A stretch of DNA of 64,000 nucleotides from an uncultured Nocardioides sp. (GCF_947488515.1 NZ_CANKZF010000001.1:310001-374000); one strand, 5' to 3'. Shown: positions 33,080-42,610, counted from the first letter of the stretch. The notes: generated from the sequence alone by a model not told the origin. Made by a program: numbers and translations.

Positions 33080-33841
33080 TCAGCGGACCGGATGGCCCGC
33101 TGTGGACAGACCGGCCTTGACCTCTGCGATGGTCAGCGTCCCGAAGTGGAAGACCGTGGCAGCCAGCACCGCGTCGGCGCCGGCCTCGACGGCGGGCGGG
33201 AAGTGCTCGACCGCACCCGCTCCCCCGCTGGCGATGACCGGGATGCCCACCTCGCTTCGTACGGCGCGGATGAGCTCGAGGTCGAAGCCGTCGGTCGTGC
33301 CGTCGGCGTCCATCGCGTTGAGCAGGATCTCGCCCGCACCGAGCTCGGCGGCGCGCACGGCCCACTCGACCGCGTCGAGCCCGGCACTCTTCCGACCGCC
33401 GTGCGTGGTGACCTCGAAGCCGCTCTGCGTGCCCGCTGCGCGTCGCGCGTCCACGCTCAGCACGAGCACCTGGTTGCCGAAACGGTCGGCGATCTCCGCG
33501 ACCAGCTCGGGCCGGTGGATCGCGGCGGTGTTGACCGCCACCTTGTCGGCACCTGCGCGCAGGAGCCGGTCGACGTCCTGGACGCTGCCGACGCCGCCGC
33601 CCACGGTGAGCGGGATGAAGACCTCCTCGGCGCAGCGGCTGACCACCTCCATCGTGGTGGCACGGCCCTGGTGGGAGGCGGAGATGTCGAGGAAGGTCAG
33701 CTCGTCGGCGCCCTCGGCGTCGTACAGCCTGGCGAGCTCGACGGGGTCGCCGGCGTCACGCAGCTCGGTGAAGTTGACGCCCTTCACCACCCGCCCGCCG
33801 TCGACGTCGAGGCACGGGATGACGCGGATCGCGAGGCTCAT
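33080..33841 (-). CDS. hisF: Imidazole glycerol phosphate synthase, cyclase subunit
   Basis: The 253-residue TIM-barrel protein begins with [22 protein letters not shown], the HisF signature, and contains the phosphate-binding segments [17 protein letters not shown] and [15 protein letters not shown]. Catalytic Asp in PCLDVDGG (~11) and in [15 protein letters not shown] (~130) are present. With HisH it forms IGP and AICAR from PRFAR. The start overlaps the nudix gene stop (ATGA at 33841-33838). Confidence 0.96.
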   Translation of the reverse strand: MSLAIRVIPCLDVDGGRVVKGVNFTELRDAGDPVELARLYDAEGADELTFLDISASHQGRATTMEVVSRCAEEVFIPLTVGGGVGSVQDVDRLLRAGADKVAVNTAAIHRPELVAEIADRFGNQVLVLSVDARRAAGTQSGFEVTTHGGRKSAGLDAVEWAVRAAELGAGEILLNAMDADGTTDGFDLELIRAVRSEVGIPVIASGGAGAVEHFPPAVEAGADAVLAATVFHFGTLTIAEVKAGLSTAGHPVR

Positions 33842-34329
33842 CGCTCCTTCTCCTGCTCGGGTCCCTGCTCCGGGTCCTGCTCCTGGCGCGCGCGGGCTGA
33901 CAGGGCGACGTCGACGATTCCCACGCGGGACTGGGCGTCCAGCTCGGCGAGCGGCACCCAGGCTGCGTGGTCGGTCGACCCGTCGACCTCGGTCGTGCCG
34001 AGCTCGCCGCCGGTGATCGTCGCCTCGAAGACGAACCGCTGCGAGCGGAACAACCCGTCGAAGGTGCGCCCCCGTCCGGTGAAAAAGTCGTCGGCGAGGA
34101 GGGCACCGGGCTCGATGCGGTAGCCGGTCTCCTCGAAGACCTCGCGCACCAGCCCGTCACGGATCGACTCGTCGAACTCGATCCCGCCGCCGGGAAGTGA
34201 CCAGGCCGGATCGCTGTGCCCCTCGCCGTTCCACCACGCGAGCAGCACGCACTCCTGCCCGTCGACCTCGTCGACGAGGAGCACGTAGGCAGCCAGCCGC
34301 GTGTGGTAGTCGGTGAACTCCATGCTCAT
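33838..34329 (-). CDS. Nudix hydrolase, inserted between hisA and hisF
   Basis: The 163-residue protein has a complete Nudix box, G-x5-E-x7-REVFEETG, within [21 protein letters not shown] (about 44-64). Such enzymes cleave nucleoside diphosphates linked to other moieties; the substrate is unknown. Both ends overlap his genes by ATGA, so it is translated as part of hisA-nudix-hisF. The C-terminus is rich in Glu and Gln. A role in clearing phosphoribosyl-ATP-like or damaged nucleotides is inference. Confidence 0.9.
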   Translation of the reverse strand: MSMEFTDYHTRLAAYVLLVDEVDGQECVLLAWWNGEGHSDPAWSLPGGGIEFDESIRDGLVREVFEETGYRIEPGALLADDFFTGRGRTFDGLFRSQRFVFEATITGGELGTTEVDGSTDHAAWVPLAELDAQSRVGIVDVALSARARQEQDPEQGPEQEKER

Positions 34330-35075
34330 GGCACCGGCTTCGTCAGCGCCAGGGCGTCCTCGAGGCTGAAGCGGCCCTCGTAGAGCGCGGTGCCGGCGAT
34401 GGCGCCTTCCACACCCTCCTCGACGAGGGTCATCAGCGCGCGGATGTCGTCGAGGGTGGTGACGCCGCCGCTCGCCACGACCGGCTTGTCGGTGGCGGCG
34501 CAGACGTCGCGGAGGAGCTGGAGGTTGGGCCCCTGCAGCATGCCGTCCTTGTTGACGTCGGTGACGACGTAGCGGGCGCACCCCTCGGAGTCGAGGCGGG
34601 CGAGGGTCTCGTAGAGGTCGCCTCCGTCGCGGGTCCAGCCGCGAGCGGCCAGGGTCGTGCCGCGCACGTCGAGCCCGACCGCGACCCGGTCGCCGTACGT
34701 CGCGATGGCTCGGGCGCACCACTCGGGCTGCTCGAGCGCGGCGGTGCCGATGTTGACCCGCCGGCACCCGGCCGCCATCGCTGCCTCCAGCGACTCGTCG
34801 TCGCGGATGCCGCCGCTCATCTCGACCTGGATGTCGAGGGTGCCGACGATCCGGGCCTGGAGCTCCCGGTTGTGCCCGTGGCCGAAGGCGGCGTCGAGGT
34901 CGACGAGGTGGATCCATTCAGCGCCGGCCTCCTGCCAGCGCAGCGCCGCCTCGATGGGGTCACCGAACCGCTTCTCGGACCCGTCCACCCCCTGCACCAG
35001 CTGGACGGCCTGGCCGCCCTTGATGTCCACGGCAGGAAGGAGCTCGAGGTAGGGCTGCTCGGGGGTGCTGGGCAT
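34326..35075 (-). CDS. priA: Phosphoribosyl isomerase A (HisA/TrpF type)
   Basis: The 249-residue TIM barrel begins [20 protein letters not shown] with the catalytic Asp (~17) and has [50 protein letters not shown] with the second catalytic Asp, and [13 protein letters not shown]. In actinobacteria this enzyme usually serves both histidine (ProFAR) and tryptophan (PRA) pathways, so PriA is likely; no trpF is visible here. TAGGAT (35087-35082) lies 6 nt before the ATG, giving the block its own leaderless promoter. Confidence 0.94.
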   Translation of the reverse strand: MPSTPEQPYLELLPAVDIKGGQAVQLVQGVDGSEKRFGDPIEAALRWQEAGAEWIHLVDLDAAFGHGHNRELQARIVGTLDIQVEMSGGIRDDESLEAAMAAGCRRVNIGTAALEQPEWCARAIATYGDRVAVGLDVRGTTLAARGWTRDGGDLYETLARLDSEGCARYVVTDVNKDGMLQGPNLQLLRDVCAATDKPVVASGGVTTLDDIRALMTLVEEGVEGAIAGTALYEGRFSLEDALALTKPVP

Positions 35076-35081
35076 GGGTCG

Positions 35082-35087
35082 ATCCTA
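35082..35087 (-). promoter_or_regulatory. -10 hexamer TAGGAT of a leaderless promoter (priA block)
   Basis: TAGGAT ends 6 nt before the priA ATG. It indicates that hisA-nudix-hisF is transcribed independently of the hisDCBH block 6 kb away. Confidence 0.5.
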
Positions 35088-35233
35088 GGAGCGACCGCTC
35101 CCCGTCCCCACCGGGTGGTGGCCCGGCGAGACAGGCCGGCTCACCACTTCGGTTCGTCGATCCAGTCCGGCGGGGCGATCTCCGGACACGCCTGAGGCCC
35201 CGTCACCGGGTGGGTGGCGGGTGCGGGGCGGGG

Positions 35234-36690
35234 TCATGGTCGCTCGGGCGGCTGGTCCTCGTCGGTCGAGGAGGGTGCGCTGGCGCCCGTCACGAGACTG
35301 TCGTCGATCGGGCCGGTCCCGTGTCGGTCGCGTCGGTAGCGGTGGCCGTGCGGGGACGTCCACTCGAAGCGCCCGTTGCTCGTCATGCGGTAGCGCCAGG
35401 CGGTGTGGGTCTTGAGTCGGTGGTGGAACCGGCACAGGCACGCCAGGTTGCGGGTCGCCGTCGGACCCGGCTGGGGCCGACCTGCCGTGTCGGCGTCGTG
35501 GTCGAACTCCACGATGTGGTCGACGTCGCCGCGCCGGGCCGGGCGGGTGCACCACGGGAACGCGCACGTGCGGTCGCGGAGAATCACCTGCTCGCGGATG
35601 CGGTCGGGGACCTCGTACGTCGGGGTGAAGAGGTCGGCGTTGAGGTCGATCACGGGCTTGACGGTGACCTTCGTGCGGGAGTCGCCGCACCACGACTGGA
35701 CCTGGTCGAGGAGGACGAGGCGCTGGCCCTCCTCCATCCGTCCGGTCGGACCGAACACCGTGGCCAGCCCGTCGACGGACGCATCGAAGTGCGCATGCAG
35801 CACGACCTCGCGGGCTGCCGGCAGGCGCTGGGTGTCGGCTCCAGCCCCGGCGAGGTCAAGCGCCGTCTGGGTCCGGGCCAGGTCACCGAGGGCAGCGGAC
35901 CGGCGAGCGTCCAGCGGCGCATCGGAGCCGAGGGCCTTCAAGCTTGCCGCGCCGTGGGCGAGTGCCCGATCCAGGTCGAGCGCGTCGGCGATGTCGAGCT
36001 CGGCCTCGAGGCGCATCGTGCCGGCGAAGTGCACGTCATCGTCGTGGATCGTGGCATGGCGCGGGTCGACGTGGAGGTAGCCGTCCTCCGGATCCTGGGT
36101 CGGGTCGACGTCGGCGAGGTCGTAGCGCTGGATGGCCTCGGCGACCAACCGGTCCAGCTGCGCCGGCCCGACCCTCCCGGCGACGGCGGCGACCTGCGCG
36201 TCGACGAACTCCGCTGCCTCGCGGGTGAGCGAGGGAGTGGTGTGGATGGTGGTCTCCGCGACCGCGCGACCGCGCGGGCCCGCCAGGCCGGGACCCGGCC
36301 GGTGTGGACCTGCGCCCACAGCCGCGGGAGCCGGTGGCGCAGCTCGAGGGCGTGACCGACGAGCTTCTTCGCCGCCGTTGTCGAGACCCCGAGGACGGTG
36401 CCGAGCTCGGCGAGGCAGAACTCCGCGACCAGTGGCGCACCTTCGCCGGCGATCGGCTCCTCGTGCTCGCAACCGGGCACGGTGAACGCGGCGGCGTCAT
36501 GGATCGACTCCGGCGGGTGCAGGTCGGCCCACCGGGCAACGGTGGTGAGGAGCTCAGCAGCGGCGCGATCCTCGGTCGCCTTCTGTGCCCGGGCCAGCGC
36601 GAGCAGGTCGGAGGCGGCGAGGTCCTCGACCTCACCCACATCCCGCCCAGCCAGCGCCTCGATCATGTGTTCGATTGTATCCGCGACCAC
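35234..36690 (-). pseudogene. DUF222-HNH endonuclease, frameshifted by an 8-bp tandem duplication
   Basis: The N-terminal part (ATG 36690, MVADTIEHMIEALAGRD) runs in one frame to PAWRARAVA near 36260. The continuation (ETTIHTTPSLTREAAEFVDAQ to the stop at 35234) lies in another frame. The break coincides with a tandem CGCGACCG duplication (36257-36264 and 36265-36272). Removing one unit would join the frames into an HNH protein of about 480 residues with a DUF222 core and the HNH site DVDHIVEFDHD-NLACLCRFHHRLKTH. Such proteins occur in many copies in actinobacterial genomes and behave like selfish or nuclease elements. It may be a slippage-switched gene rather than a dead one. Confidence 0.8.
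36257..36276. repeat. Tandem 8-bp repeat CGCGACCG (about 2.5 units) in the HNH gene
   Basis: CGCGACCG occurs at 36257-36264 and 36265-36272, followed by a partial CGCG. Because 8 is not a multiple of 3, gain or loss of one unit shifts the reading frame of the HNH gene. Confidence 0.85.
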
Positions 36691-36736
36691 CGACAGTGGC
36701 CCGGCTGCAGACGGTTGCTGGCCGGCCCTCCTTGGA

Positions 36737-36773
36737 CTGGTTTCGCGACGGGACTTCGTCCCTCCTCAACCAG
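36737..36773. repeat. REP-like palindromic repeat at the sulfotransferase stop codon
   Basis: The 37-bp element starts CTGGTTTCG and ends CTCAACCAG, with an inner GGGAC-TTC-GTCCC hairpin. The terminal CTGGTT/AACCAG arms pair. I recall elements of this layout being dispersed in Propionibacteriales genomes; that is recollection, not a search. The stop codon of the sulfotransferase gene (36768-36766) lies inside it. Confidence 0.5.
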
Positions 36774-37488
36774 CGCCCGAGTCACCCGCGGCGCCGCGGA
36801 AGTGCCCCTCGATCTGCTCCTGGGTGTAGGGCTGCTCGACCACGCGGGGAGGCCCCGCGAGCCCGAACAGCTCGCGGAAGGCCTGACGATCGTTGGTGCG
36901 CGGCATCGGGACGTCGGGGACCGGCAGTCCGAGGAAGTCGCAGAGGGGGTCCCAGCCCTGCGTGACGTCGTACTCCAGCAACCGGTCTCCCGGCACCCCG
37001 GCGCGTACGGCAGCGTTGTGCTGCTCGTAGGCGGCGATGAGGTCGTCGGGCGACTGCCCCTCGTAGGGAGAGCCGAACGATCGCGTGGTGAGCACGTGGC
37101 CGAAGACCGACAGGTCGACGAGCTCCTGCCCCACCTCGTCGGCGTCGGGTGTCGGCAGGAGCATGAGCTCGTGGATCGTCTCCGCGTAGGACTCCCACCA
37201 CCGGTCGGCCGGGCGCACTGTCAGCAGCACCTTCGCGTCCGGGTAGAGCGACAGGAGCTCGCGCCACAGCGAGCATCCCGGCCAGTCGACGGTGGCGCCG
37301 TAGCCGTCGAGGACCCCACGGAGCGCGCCGGTGTCGCCGCTCGCGGCAGCGAGCCAGGCGGGCTGGTGCTCGAGGTGCGAGAGCGCCTCGAACATGTGGT
37401 AGCAGGGCCGCTGCAGCAGCGTCTCGAGCGCCGCCTTGGTCGACGCCGTCCCCGTGCGGCCGAAACCGGCCCCGATCACCTGAAGCAT
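36766..37488 (-). CDS. Sulfotransferase family protein
   Basis: The 240-residue protein starts MLQVIGAGFGRTGTASTKAALE, the PAPS-binding P-loop form of bacterial/eukaryote-like sulfotransferases (Sulfotransferase_4 type). It also has VLLTVRPADRWWESYAETI, matching the 3'-phosphate-binding segment. It would move a sulfo group from PAPS to an unknown acceptor. ATG 37488 has GGGGAGA just ahead; an upstream extension has no binding site. The stop codon lies within a REP-like repeat. Confidence 0.85.
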   Translation of the reverse strand: MLQVIGAGFGRTGTASTKAALETLLQRPCYHMFEALSHLEHQPAWLAAASGDTGALRGVLDGYGATVDWPGCSLWRELLSLYPDAKVLLTVRPADRWWESYAETIHELMLLPTPDADEVGQELVDLSVFGHVLTTRSFGSPYEGQSPDDLIAAYEQHNAAVRAGVPGDRLLEYDVTQGWDPLCDFLGLPVPDVPMPRTNDRQAFRELFGLAGPPRVVEQPYTQEQIEGHFRGAAGDSGAG

Positions 37489-37561
37489 CCGATCTCCCCG
37501 TCCACCCGCGTCCAGTCTCCGATCCGGACCCATGCGGCGCCACCGCGGACTGGACCGGGGC

Positions 37562-37567
37562 TAGCGT
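37562..37567 (+). promoter_or_regulatory. -10 hexamer TAGCGT of a leaderless promoter
   Basis: TAGCGT ends 6 nt before the GTG start at 37574. It is the same hexamer seen downstream of two palindromic boxes, but no box is present here. Confidence 0.5.
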
Positions 37568-37573
37568 GGGGCC

Positions 37574-38062
37574 GTGATCGGCGACCGGTGGGGTGTCACT
37601 GACGCCGAGGTGCGCCGTGCCTACGGGTGCGACGCCTTCGTCACCGCGCCGACGCTGCAGGCGTGGCGCGGCGTCACGGTCCGGGCCGAGCCCGCGACCG
37701 TGTGGGCCCGCGTCCGGCAGGTGCGCCTGGCGCCGTACTCCTACGACCTCGTCGACAACCTCGGGCGGCGCTCACCGCGCGACCTCCGCGACCTGCCGGA
37801 CCCGCAGGTCGGAGACCCGTTCACCCGCGCCCTCGGCCGTGACCAGGGGCGGGTGGTGGCAGTCGTTCCCGGCCGCGAGCTGACGGCGACGATCATGGGC
37901 GCCCACATGTCGTACGCCGTCCTGCCGCGCGAGGGCGACGTACGCCTCGTGCTCAAGGTGGTGGCTCGCACCAGCAGGTGGCTGGCGCCGGCCCTCTCGG
38001 TCGGCGACCTGGTGATGGCGCGCAAGCAGCTGCTCACCCTGAAGGAGCTGGCCGAGGTCTAG
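37574..38062 (+). CDS. SRPBCC-like (START-fold) protein
   Basis: The 162-residue protein has the layout of small SRPBCC/polyketide-cyclase-like proteins. It reads WRGVTVRAEPATVWARVRQVRLAPYSYDLVDN then LGRRSPRDLRDLPDPQVGDPF, a central strand VVAVVPGRELTATI and a long C-terminal helix with VMARKQLLTLKELAE. A ligand-binding pocket is expected; the ligand is unknown. The GTG start follows a TAGCGT -10 by 6 nt. Its stop shares CTAG with the stop of the convergent phosphatase-family gene. Confidence 0.75.
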   Translation: MIGDRWGVTDAEVRRAYGCDAFVTAPTLQAWRGVTVRAEPATVWARVRQVRLAPYSYDLVDNLGRRSPRDLRDLPDPQVGDPFTRALGRDQGRVVAVVPGRELTATIMGAHMSYAVLPREGDVRLVLKVVARTSRWLAPALSVGDLVMARKQLLTLKELAEV

Positions 38063-39774
38063 TGCCGGCCGCGCTTCAGGGTCGGCAGCTCGTAGGCGAT
38101 CCCGTCCATCGGGCGGGTCGGTGCGATCCCCATGGCGTGCAGGATCGTCGGCATGATGTCGACCGACCTGACCTCGGCACGCAGGTCCTTGTGCGACGTG
38201 TTGGCGCCGGCGAAGACGATCGGGACCTGCTGCGACGTGCGCTGGATGCCGCCGTGGTCGCCGAGGACGGAGTACGTCGTGTTGTCGGGCAGCGTCGCGA
38301 CCAGGTCGGGACCGTAGTCGGCGGCCTGGGTGTCGACGAGCTCCTGCGCCTTCGTGGCGAACCACCGCTTCTCGGCGCCGTGCATCCGGTCCCAGCGCAC
38401 CGGGGTCACCCGGTCGAAGTGATCGCCGTCGCGCTGCCAGACCGCGGTCACGTCGGCCAGGCCCTCCATGATGGCCGCCGCTTCGGCGACCTTCTCCGGG
38501 GACTGGTCCTTCAGCCACACGTTGAGCGAGGAGTCGCTGTAGGAGAAGCCGACGTTGGTCTTCCCCGTGCCGTCGTCGGTGCCGTCGATGAGCGGTTGCA
38601 GCGCCTCCTGCGGGCTCGGGTAGGGCACGTCGTTGGCCGGCGAGCCGTAGTACCAGTTGAAGTAGCCGTAGTCGTTCACCGGCTCGAAGTCGCCGTGGAA
38701 GTGGCCCTCGTCAGCCGCGACGGAGCCGTGGTCGGCGGTGAGGACGACGAGCGTGTCGTCGAGCTGGCCACTGTCCTCGAGCGCCTGCATGATCCGGCCG
38801 ACCTGGGCGTCCGCGGTCTCGGTGGCGTACTCCATGTGCGTCATCGGGTCGTAGCCCGGCGTCGCGCCCTCCGGGTCGTTGACGCCTCCCCACATGTGCG
38901 CGGCCTTGTCGACGCCGGGGAGGCTGACGAAGATGCCGCTCCAGCCGTCGCCCTCCTGCCCCATGATCTCGAGGACGGCATCGGTGGCCCAGATGTCCCC
39001 GCCCTGGTGTGCCGGGTCGTGGCCGACCACGTAGCGGTTGTCGGTGGCGGGGTAGAGCTGCGCCGGGTACTGGAGGGTGTCGTAGCCCGTGTCGCGGGCC
39101 ACCACCCACCGGGAGCCGCAGTCCGCCGAGAAGTACGCCGGCACGTTCCAGCCCGTCGGCGCGCGGTGGCGGGTGGTCACCGGAGGGTTGCTCCCCGGGA
39201 CGGGGCACGTCTTGCTGCCGAACGTGATCGTCGAGGTGTTCGCCGACCCGGGACCGCTGAGGCCCCATGCGGCGTACCCCTTCGGGCTGACGGTGAACAC
39301 CTTGCCGGTGTCGTCCAGGTAGTCGGACAGGTGCGGGTAGCCGGCGGCCTGCTGCAGCGGCGCCATCTGGTCGCGCCCGAAGTTGCTGGTGATGTAGAGG
39401 CCGCCGGGGGCGCCGAGCAGGCCGGCCACGTCGCGGTAGCCCTCGTTGGTCCAGCCCATGTGCTTGGGCGAGGCACCCGTCGTGACCACGTTGTGGGTGA
39501 CGACCGTGACCGACCCGGTGTGGCCGAGGTAGCCCTTGGGCGTGTCGACACCGTCCTTCATCAACGCCTGCACGTTGCGCATGCCGTAGGTGTCGACGAT
39601 CTCCTTGCTGAGCGCGTCGACGACGATGACGACGACCTTCGTCGGCCGGTCGGGCGGTCTCGTCCCGTGCTCCCCGCGACCCCCGGCCTGGGCACCCGAC
39701 TGGGTCCCGACGACGGTGAGCGCGACCGCCGAGGCGGCGACGACGGCGAGCAGACGAGCACGGTGCTGAGCCAT
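38059..39774 (-). CDS. Secreted alkaline phosphatase-superfamily protein (phosphodiesterase/nucleotide pyrophosphatase-like)
   Basis: The 571-residue protein has a Sec signal peptide (about 1-29, ending SGAQA), then the superfamily start KVVVIVVDALSKEIVDTYG with the first metal-binding Asp. Thr residues in TGSVTVVTHNVVTTGASP are candidates for the nucleophile. Later metal ligands are in LPGVDKAAHMWGG, LTADHGSVAADEGHFHG and SVLGDHGGI. The pattern is of a type I phosphodiesterase/pyrophosphatase-like enzyme acting outside the cell. ATG 39774 has GGGAGGGAG upstream. Confidence 0.85.
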   Translation of the reverse strand: MAQHRARLLAVVAASAVALTVVGTQSGAQAGGRGEHGTRPPDRPTKVVVIVVDALSKEIVDTYGMRNVQALMKDGVDTPKGYLGHTGSVTVVTHNVVTTGASPKHMGWTNEGYRDVAGLLGAPGGLYITSNFGRDQMAPLQQAAGYPHLSDYLDDTGKVFTVSPKGYAAWGLSGPGSANTSTITFGSKTCPVPGSNPPVTTRHRAPTGWNVPAYFSADCGSRWVVARDTGYDTLQYPAQLYPATDNRYVVGHDPAHQGGDIWATDAVLEIMGQEGDGWSGIFVSLPGVDKAAHMWGGVNDPEGATPGYDPMTHMEYATETADAQVGRIMQALEDSGQLDDTLVVLTADHGSVAADEGHFHGDFEPVNDYGYFNWYYGSPANDVPYPSPQEALQPLIDGTDDGTGKTNVGFSYSDSSLNVWLKDQSPEKVAEAAAIMEGLADVTAVWQRDGDHFDRVTPVRWDRMHGAEKRWFATKAQELVDTQAADYGPDLVATLPDNTTYSVLGDHGGIQRTSQQVPIVFAGANTSHKDLRAEVRSVDIMPTILHAMGIAPTRPMDGIAYELPTLKRGRH

Positions 39775-39893
39775 GACGACTCCCTCCCGGCGCGGCGGCG
39801 CTGCCGCGGTCCGTGAGCCGAACGTAGACCCGGCCCGCACCCCCGGCAATCCCCCGGGATGGGTAGGTCCGCGCCCCCGTCGAGCCCGGCGGA

Positions 39894-40526
39894 TCAGCGC
39901 CAAACGGGCGCGACCTCGCGTCGGTAACGGCGCGCGACGAGCAGGGTGAGGATCGTGATGACGGGCCCCGGGATGTTCTCGCGCAGCGCCGCCCGCTCCC
40001 GCTCCCCCGCGCCGTCCTGCATCCAGGCCAGGGAGTTCGCCGCGTCGACGGGGCTGGCCGGGCGCAGCTTCTTGGTCAGTGCCTTGAACTCCTCGTCGTC
40101 GTGCAACGCGCCCATCGGGCCCTCCACGTCGCGTTCCTCGTGGTCCAAGTGGCCGTTGATCACCTCGCGAGCTCGCGCGACCTCGTCGGCCGCGGCCGCG
40201 GCGTTGATCGCGGACGGTGCGCCGACGACGGCATCGAGACTGGTCGAGACCGACGTCAGCGCCTGCTTCATCGCCACGTGCTCGGACTCCATCTGCTCGA
40301 GGAGCGTGAGGTCGACACCGCGCGACTGGAGGAACGGCCACACGTGCTCGTCCTCGGCCTCGTGGTGGTGCGTGAGCTCACGGACCAGGTTGCGCCAGGC
40401 CGTCCGGATCTCGCGGGCTCGCGCCGTGTCGCCGTCGGGCAGCGTGCGCAGTGCCTGCTCGGTCCGGGTCACGTCGCGGCGCACGGCCGCGTGGATGATC
40501 TGGTTCATGCTCATGGTCCCCGTCAT
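39894..40526 (-). CDS. Hemerythrin-like HHE-domain protein
   Basis: The 210-residue protein has a four-helix hemerythrin-type pattern of metal ligands: HAAVRRDVTRTEQ, LVRELTHHHEAEDEHVWPFL, MESEHVAMKQAL and GHLDHEERDVEGPM. Such proteins bind a di-iron centre and often sense oxygen, NO or oxidative stress. The C-terminus has a hydrophobic segment (PGPVITILTLLVARRY). ATG 40526 is 7 nt after a TAGCGT -10 (40539-40534), suggesting leaderless start; ATG 40514 with GGGGA upstream is an alternative. It is divergent from the secreted protein gene. Confidence 0.82.
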   Translation of the reverse strand: MTGTMSMNQIIHAAVRRDVTRTEQALRTLPDGDTARAREIRTAWRNLVRELTHHHEAEDEHVWPFLQSRGVDLTLLEQMESEHVAMKQALTSVSTSLDAVVGAPSAINAAAAADEVARAREVINGHLDHEERDVEGPMGALHDDEEFKALTKKLRPASPVDAANSLAWMQDGAGERERAALRENIPGPVITILTLLVARRYRREVAPVWR

Positions 40527-40533
40527 GCTCGCG

Positions 40534-40539
40534 ACGCTA
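40534..40539 (-). promoter_or_regulatory. -10 hexamer TAGCGT of a leaderless promoter (hemerythrin)
   Basis: TAGCGT lies on the minus strand and ends 7 nt before ATG 40526, so transcription would begin at the start codon. Confidence 0.45.
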
Positions 40540-40684
40540 ACGAGGCGACGCGTCCCCCTGCGACCCGATTTCGGGGTAATTCGCGGGCCGCGCGTGGGCC
40601 GTCTGCGGTTCACGGCCGGACGGTCCAGAATACGGTCCACCACATGTCGACCCGCCAGGGTCGTCCGACGACGGGGGACCCACC

Positions 40685-41341
40685 ATGCGATCGCACCGGC
40701 GCGCACTCACCTCGGCGACGCTCGCCGCTGCCCTCCTGGGCCTGTCGACGACAGCCGCGCATGCCGACCGGTGGTGGGGCCGCGACGCCGCGCGCGACGT
40801 CACCCAGCTCACCTTCACCCCTGAGCCTCCCCCGTGCGGGACCTGGGAGGTCACGACCCAGGCCCAGGACACCGCCACCGACCTCGTCGGACTGTCGGTG
40901 GTGCACGGACGCGACGAAGTCGTCCTGCGGGCGCACTACCGCGACCTCACCGGGTTCGGCGGCCGCTACGTCAGCTTCACCCTCGCGACGGACGGTCGCG
41001 ACTTCGAGGTCGCCCTCCACGAGCGTGGCCGTCGTCCGGTCGCGGAGCTCTGGAGCGCGCCGACGCCACCCGAGGAGGTGGACGCGTGCGGTACCTACTC
41101 GGTGATCCAGATGGGCCGCGGGTGCGACGTCGACTCGCAGGTGCTGCTGGAGCGTGACGTCATCGCCGTGACCGTCCCTCGCGACTGCATCGGCGATCCG
41201 CGCTGGGTCCGGGCGGGAGTCGTCGACCAGCGCTCAGTCGGCGCCCGGTTCCGCGGCGACGTGTGGGGACTGACCGGAGAGGGAGCCGAGACCGATCTCG
41301 CCGACGCGCCCCTCACACCGCGGGTGCGGCGCAGCCCCTGA
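40685..41341 (+). CDS. Secreted protein of unknown function
   Basis: The 218-residue protein has a clear signal peptide (MRSHRRALTSATLAAALLGLSTTAAHA, cleavage about 27). The exported part is rich in beta strands (DLVGLSVVHGRDEVVLRAHYRDL, YVSFTLATDGRDFEVAL) and has four cysteines (PPCGTW, VDACGTY, GRGCDVD, PRDCIGD) that can form two disulfides. I do not recognise the family. It stands alone between the hemerythrin and hisH genes, reading against hisH. Confidence 0.75.
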   Translation: MRSHRRALTSATLAAALLGLSTTAAHADRWWGRDAARDVTQLTFTPEPPPCGTWEVTTQAQDTATDLVGLSVVHGRDEVVLRAHYRDLTGFGGRYVSFTLATDGRDFEVALHERGRRPVAELWSAPTPPEEVDACGTYSVIQMGRGCDVDSQVLLERDVIAVTVPRDCIGDPRWVRAGVVDQRSVGARFRGDVWGLTGEGAETDLADAPLTPRVRRSP

Positions 41342-41357
41342 CCCGTCGCGGCTCGGC

Positions 41358-42005
41358 CTAGACCGACACCCGGAGCGACGCCACCCAGTTGGCGAGCAGC
41401 GCGGCACCGGCGTCCCCGGACTTCTCCGGGTGGAACTGGGTCGCGGCGAGCGGGCCGTTCTCGACGGCGGCCACGAACCGGTCTCCCCCGTGCTCGGCCC
41501 AGGTCACCAGCGGGGCCGCGGTGCGGTCGTTCGTGACGAGGTCCCAGGAGCGCGCCGCGTAGGAGTGCACGAAGTAGAACCGCTCGTCCTCGACGCCGGC
41601 GAACAGCCGCGTGCCCTCGGGGGCCTCGACCGTGTTCCAGCCCATGTGCGGCACCACGTCGGCCTCGAGCCGGGTCACGAGGCCGGGCCACTCCTCGCAG
41701 CCCTCGGTCTCGACACCGTGCTCGACACCGCCCGCGAACAGGATCTGCATGCCGACACAGATGCCGAGAACCGGGCGCCCGCCCGCCAGCCGCCGCCCGA
41801 TGATCCGCTCGCCCTTGATCTCGCGCAGGCCGGCCATGCACGCGGCGTAGGCGCCGACACCGGGCACCACGAGGCCGTCGGCGGCGAGCGCGGTGTCGAA
41901 GTCACCGGTCAGGGTGACCGTGGCGCCGGCGCGCTCGACGGCGCGCACGACCGAGCGGAGGTTGCCCGACCCGTAGTCGAGGACGACGACGTCGGGAGCC
42001 GTCAC
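41358..42005 (-). CDS. hisH: Imidazole glycerol phosphate synthase, glutamine amidotransferase subunit
   Basis: The 215-residue class I amidotransferase has the nucleophile elbow GICVGMQ (Cys ~82) and the [11 protein letters not shown]is-Glu end of the triad. It starts with [21 protein letters not shown], the HisH signature. It supplies ammonia to HisF. Its start overlaps the hisB stop (42005-42002, GTGA). hisF lies about 8 kb away on the same strand. Confidence 0.95.
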   Translation of the reverse strand: MTAPDVVVLDYGSGNLRSVVRAVERAGATVTLTGDFDTALAADGLVVPGVGAYAACMAGLREIKGERIIGRRLAGGRPVLGICVGMQILFAGGVEHGVETEGCEEWPGLVTRLEADVVPHMGWNTVEAPEGTRLFAGVEDERFYFVHSYAARSWDLVTNDRTAAPLVTWAEHGGDRFVAAVENGPLAATQFHPEKSGDAGAALLANWVASLRVSV

Positions 42006-42610
42006 AGGCTGCCCTTCGTGGACGGTACGCCGGTCTCGCGGGGGTCGATCGCCACGGCGTCGCGGAACGCGCGGGCGAAGGCCTTGAACTGCGCCTCGAC
42101 CACGTGGTGCGGGTCGCGGCCGCCGAGCACCCGCACGTGCAGCGCGAGGTGGGCGTGGAAGGAGATCGTCTCGAAGACGTGGCGGGTCAGGGAGCCCATG
42201 TAGGTGGCGCCGGTGCCGCCGATGGCGACGTACTCCTGGCCCTCCGGCTCACCGGTGTGCACGCAGTAGGGACGGCCCGAGACGTCCACGACGGCCTGGA
42301 CGAGCGCCTCGTCGAGCGGCACGGTGGCGTCGCCGAAGCGCCGGATGCCGGCCTTGTCGCCAAGGGCCTCACGGAGCGCCTGGCCGAGCACGATCGCGGT
42401 GTCCTCGACCGAGTGGTGGGCGTCGATGTGGGTGTCGCCGCTGGTCTGGACGACCAGGTCGACCAGGGAGTGGCGAGCGAAGGCGTCGAGCATGTGGTCG
42501 TAGAACCCCACGCCGGTGGACACGTCGGAGCGGCCGGTGCCGTCGAGGTCGACCTCGACGAGGACGCCGGACTCCTTGGTGGTGCGCTCGATCTTCGCGG
42601 TGCGGCTCAT
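42002..42610 (-). CDS. hisB: Imidazoleglycerol-phosphate dehydratase
   Basis: The 202-residue protein has the two HisB metal-binding repeats, [14 protein letters not shown] with [14 protein letters not shown] and the second-half [31 protein letters not shown]. It dehydrates IGP to imidazole acetol phosphate. The start at 42610 overlaps the hisC stop (ATGA). Confidence 0.96.
   Translation of the reverse strand: MSRTAKIERTTKESGVLVEVDLDGTGRSDVSTGVGFYDHMLDAFARHSLVDLVVQTSGDTHIDAHHSVEDTAIVLGQALREALGDKAGIRRFGDATVPLDEALVQAVVDVSGRPYCVHTGEPEGQEYVAIGGTGATYMGSLTRHVFETISFHAHLALHVRVLGGRDPHHVVEAQFKAFARAFRDAVAIDPRETGVPSTKGSL

Noticed and set aside
35085..35233. A small gene between priA and the HNH remnant
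   Set aside because: No start with a binding site and no protein-like composition. The 158 bp hold only the priA promoter and weak hairpins.
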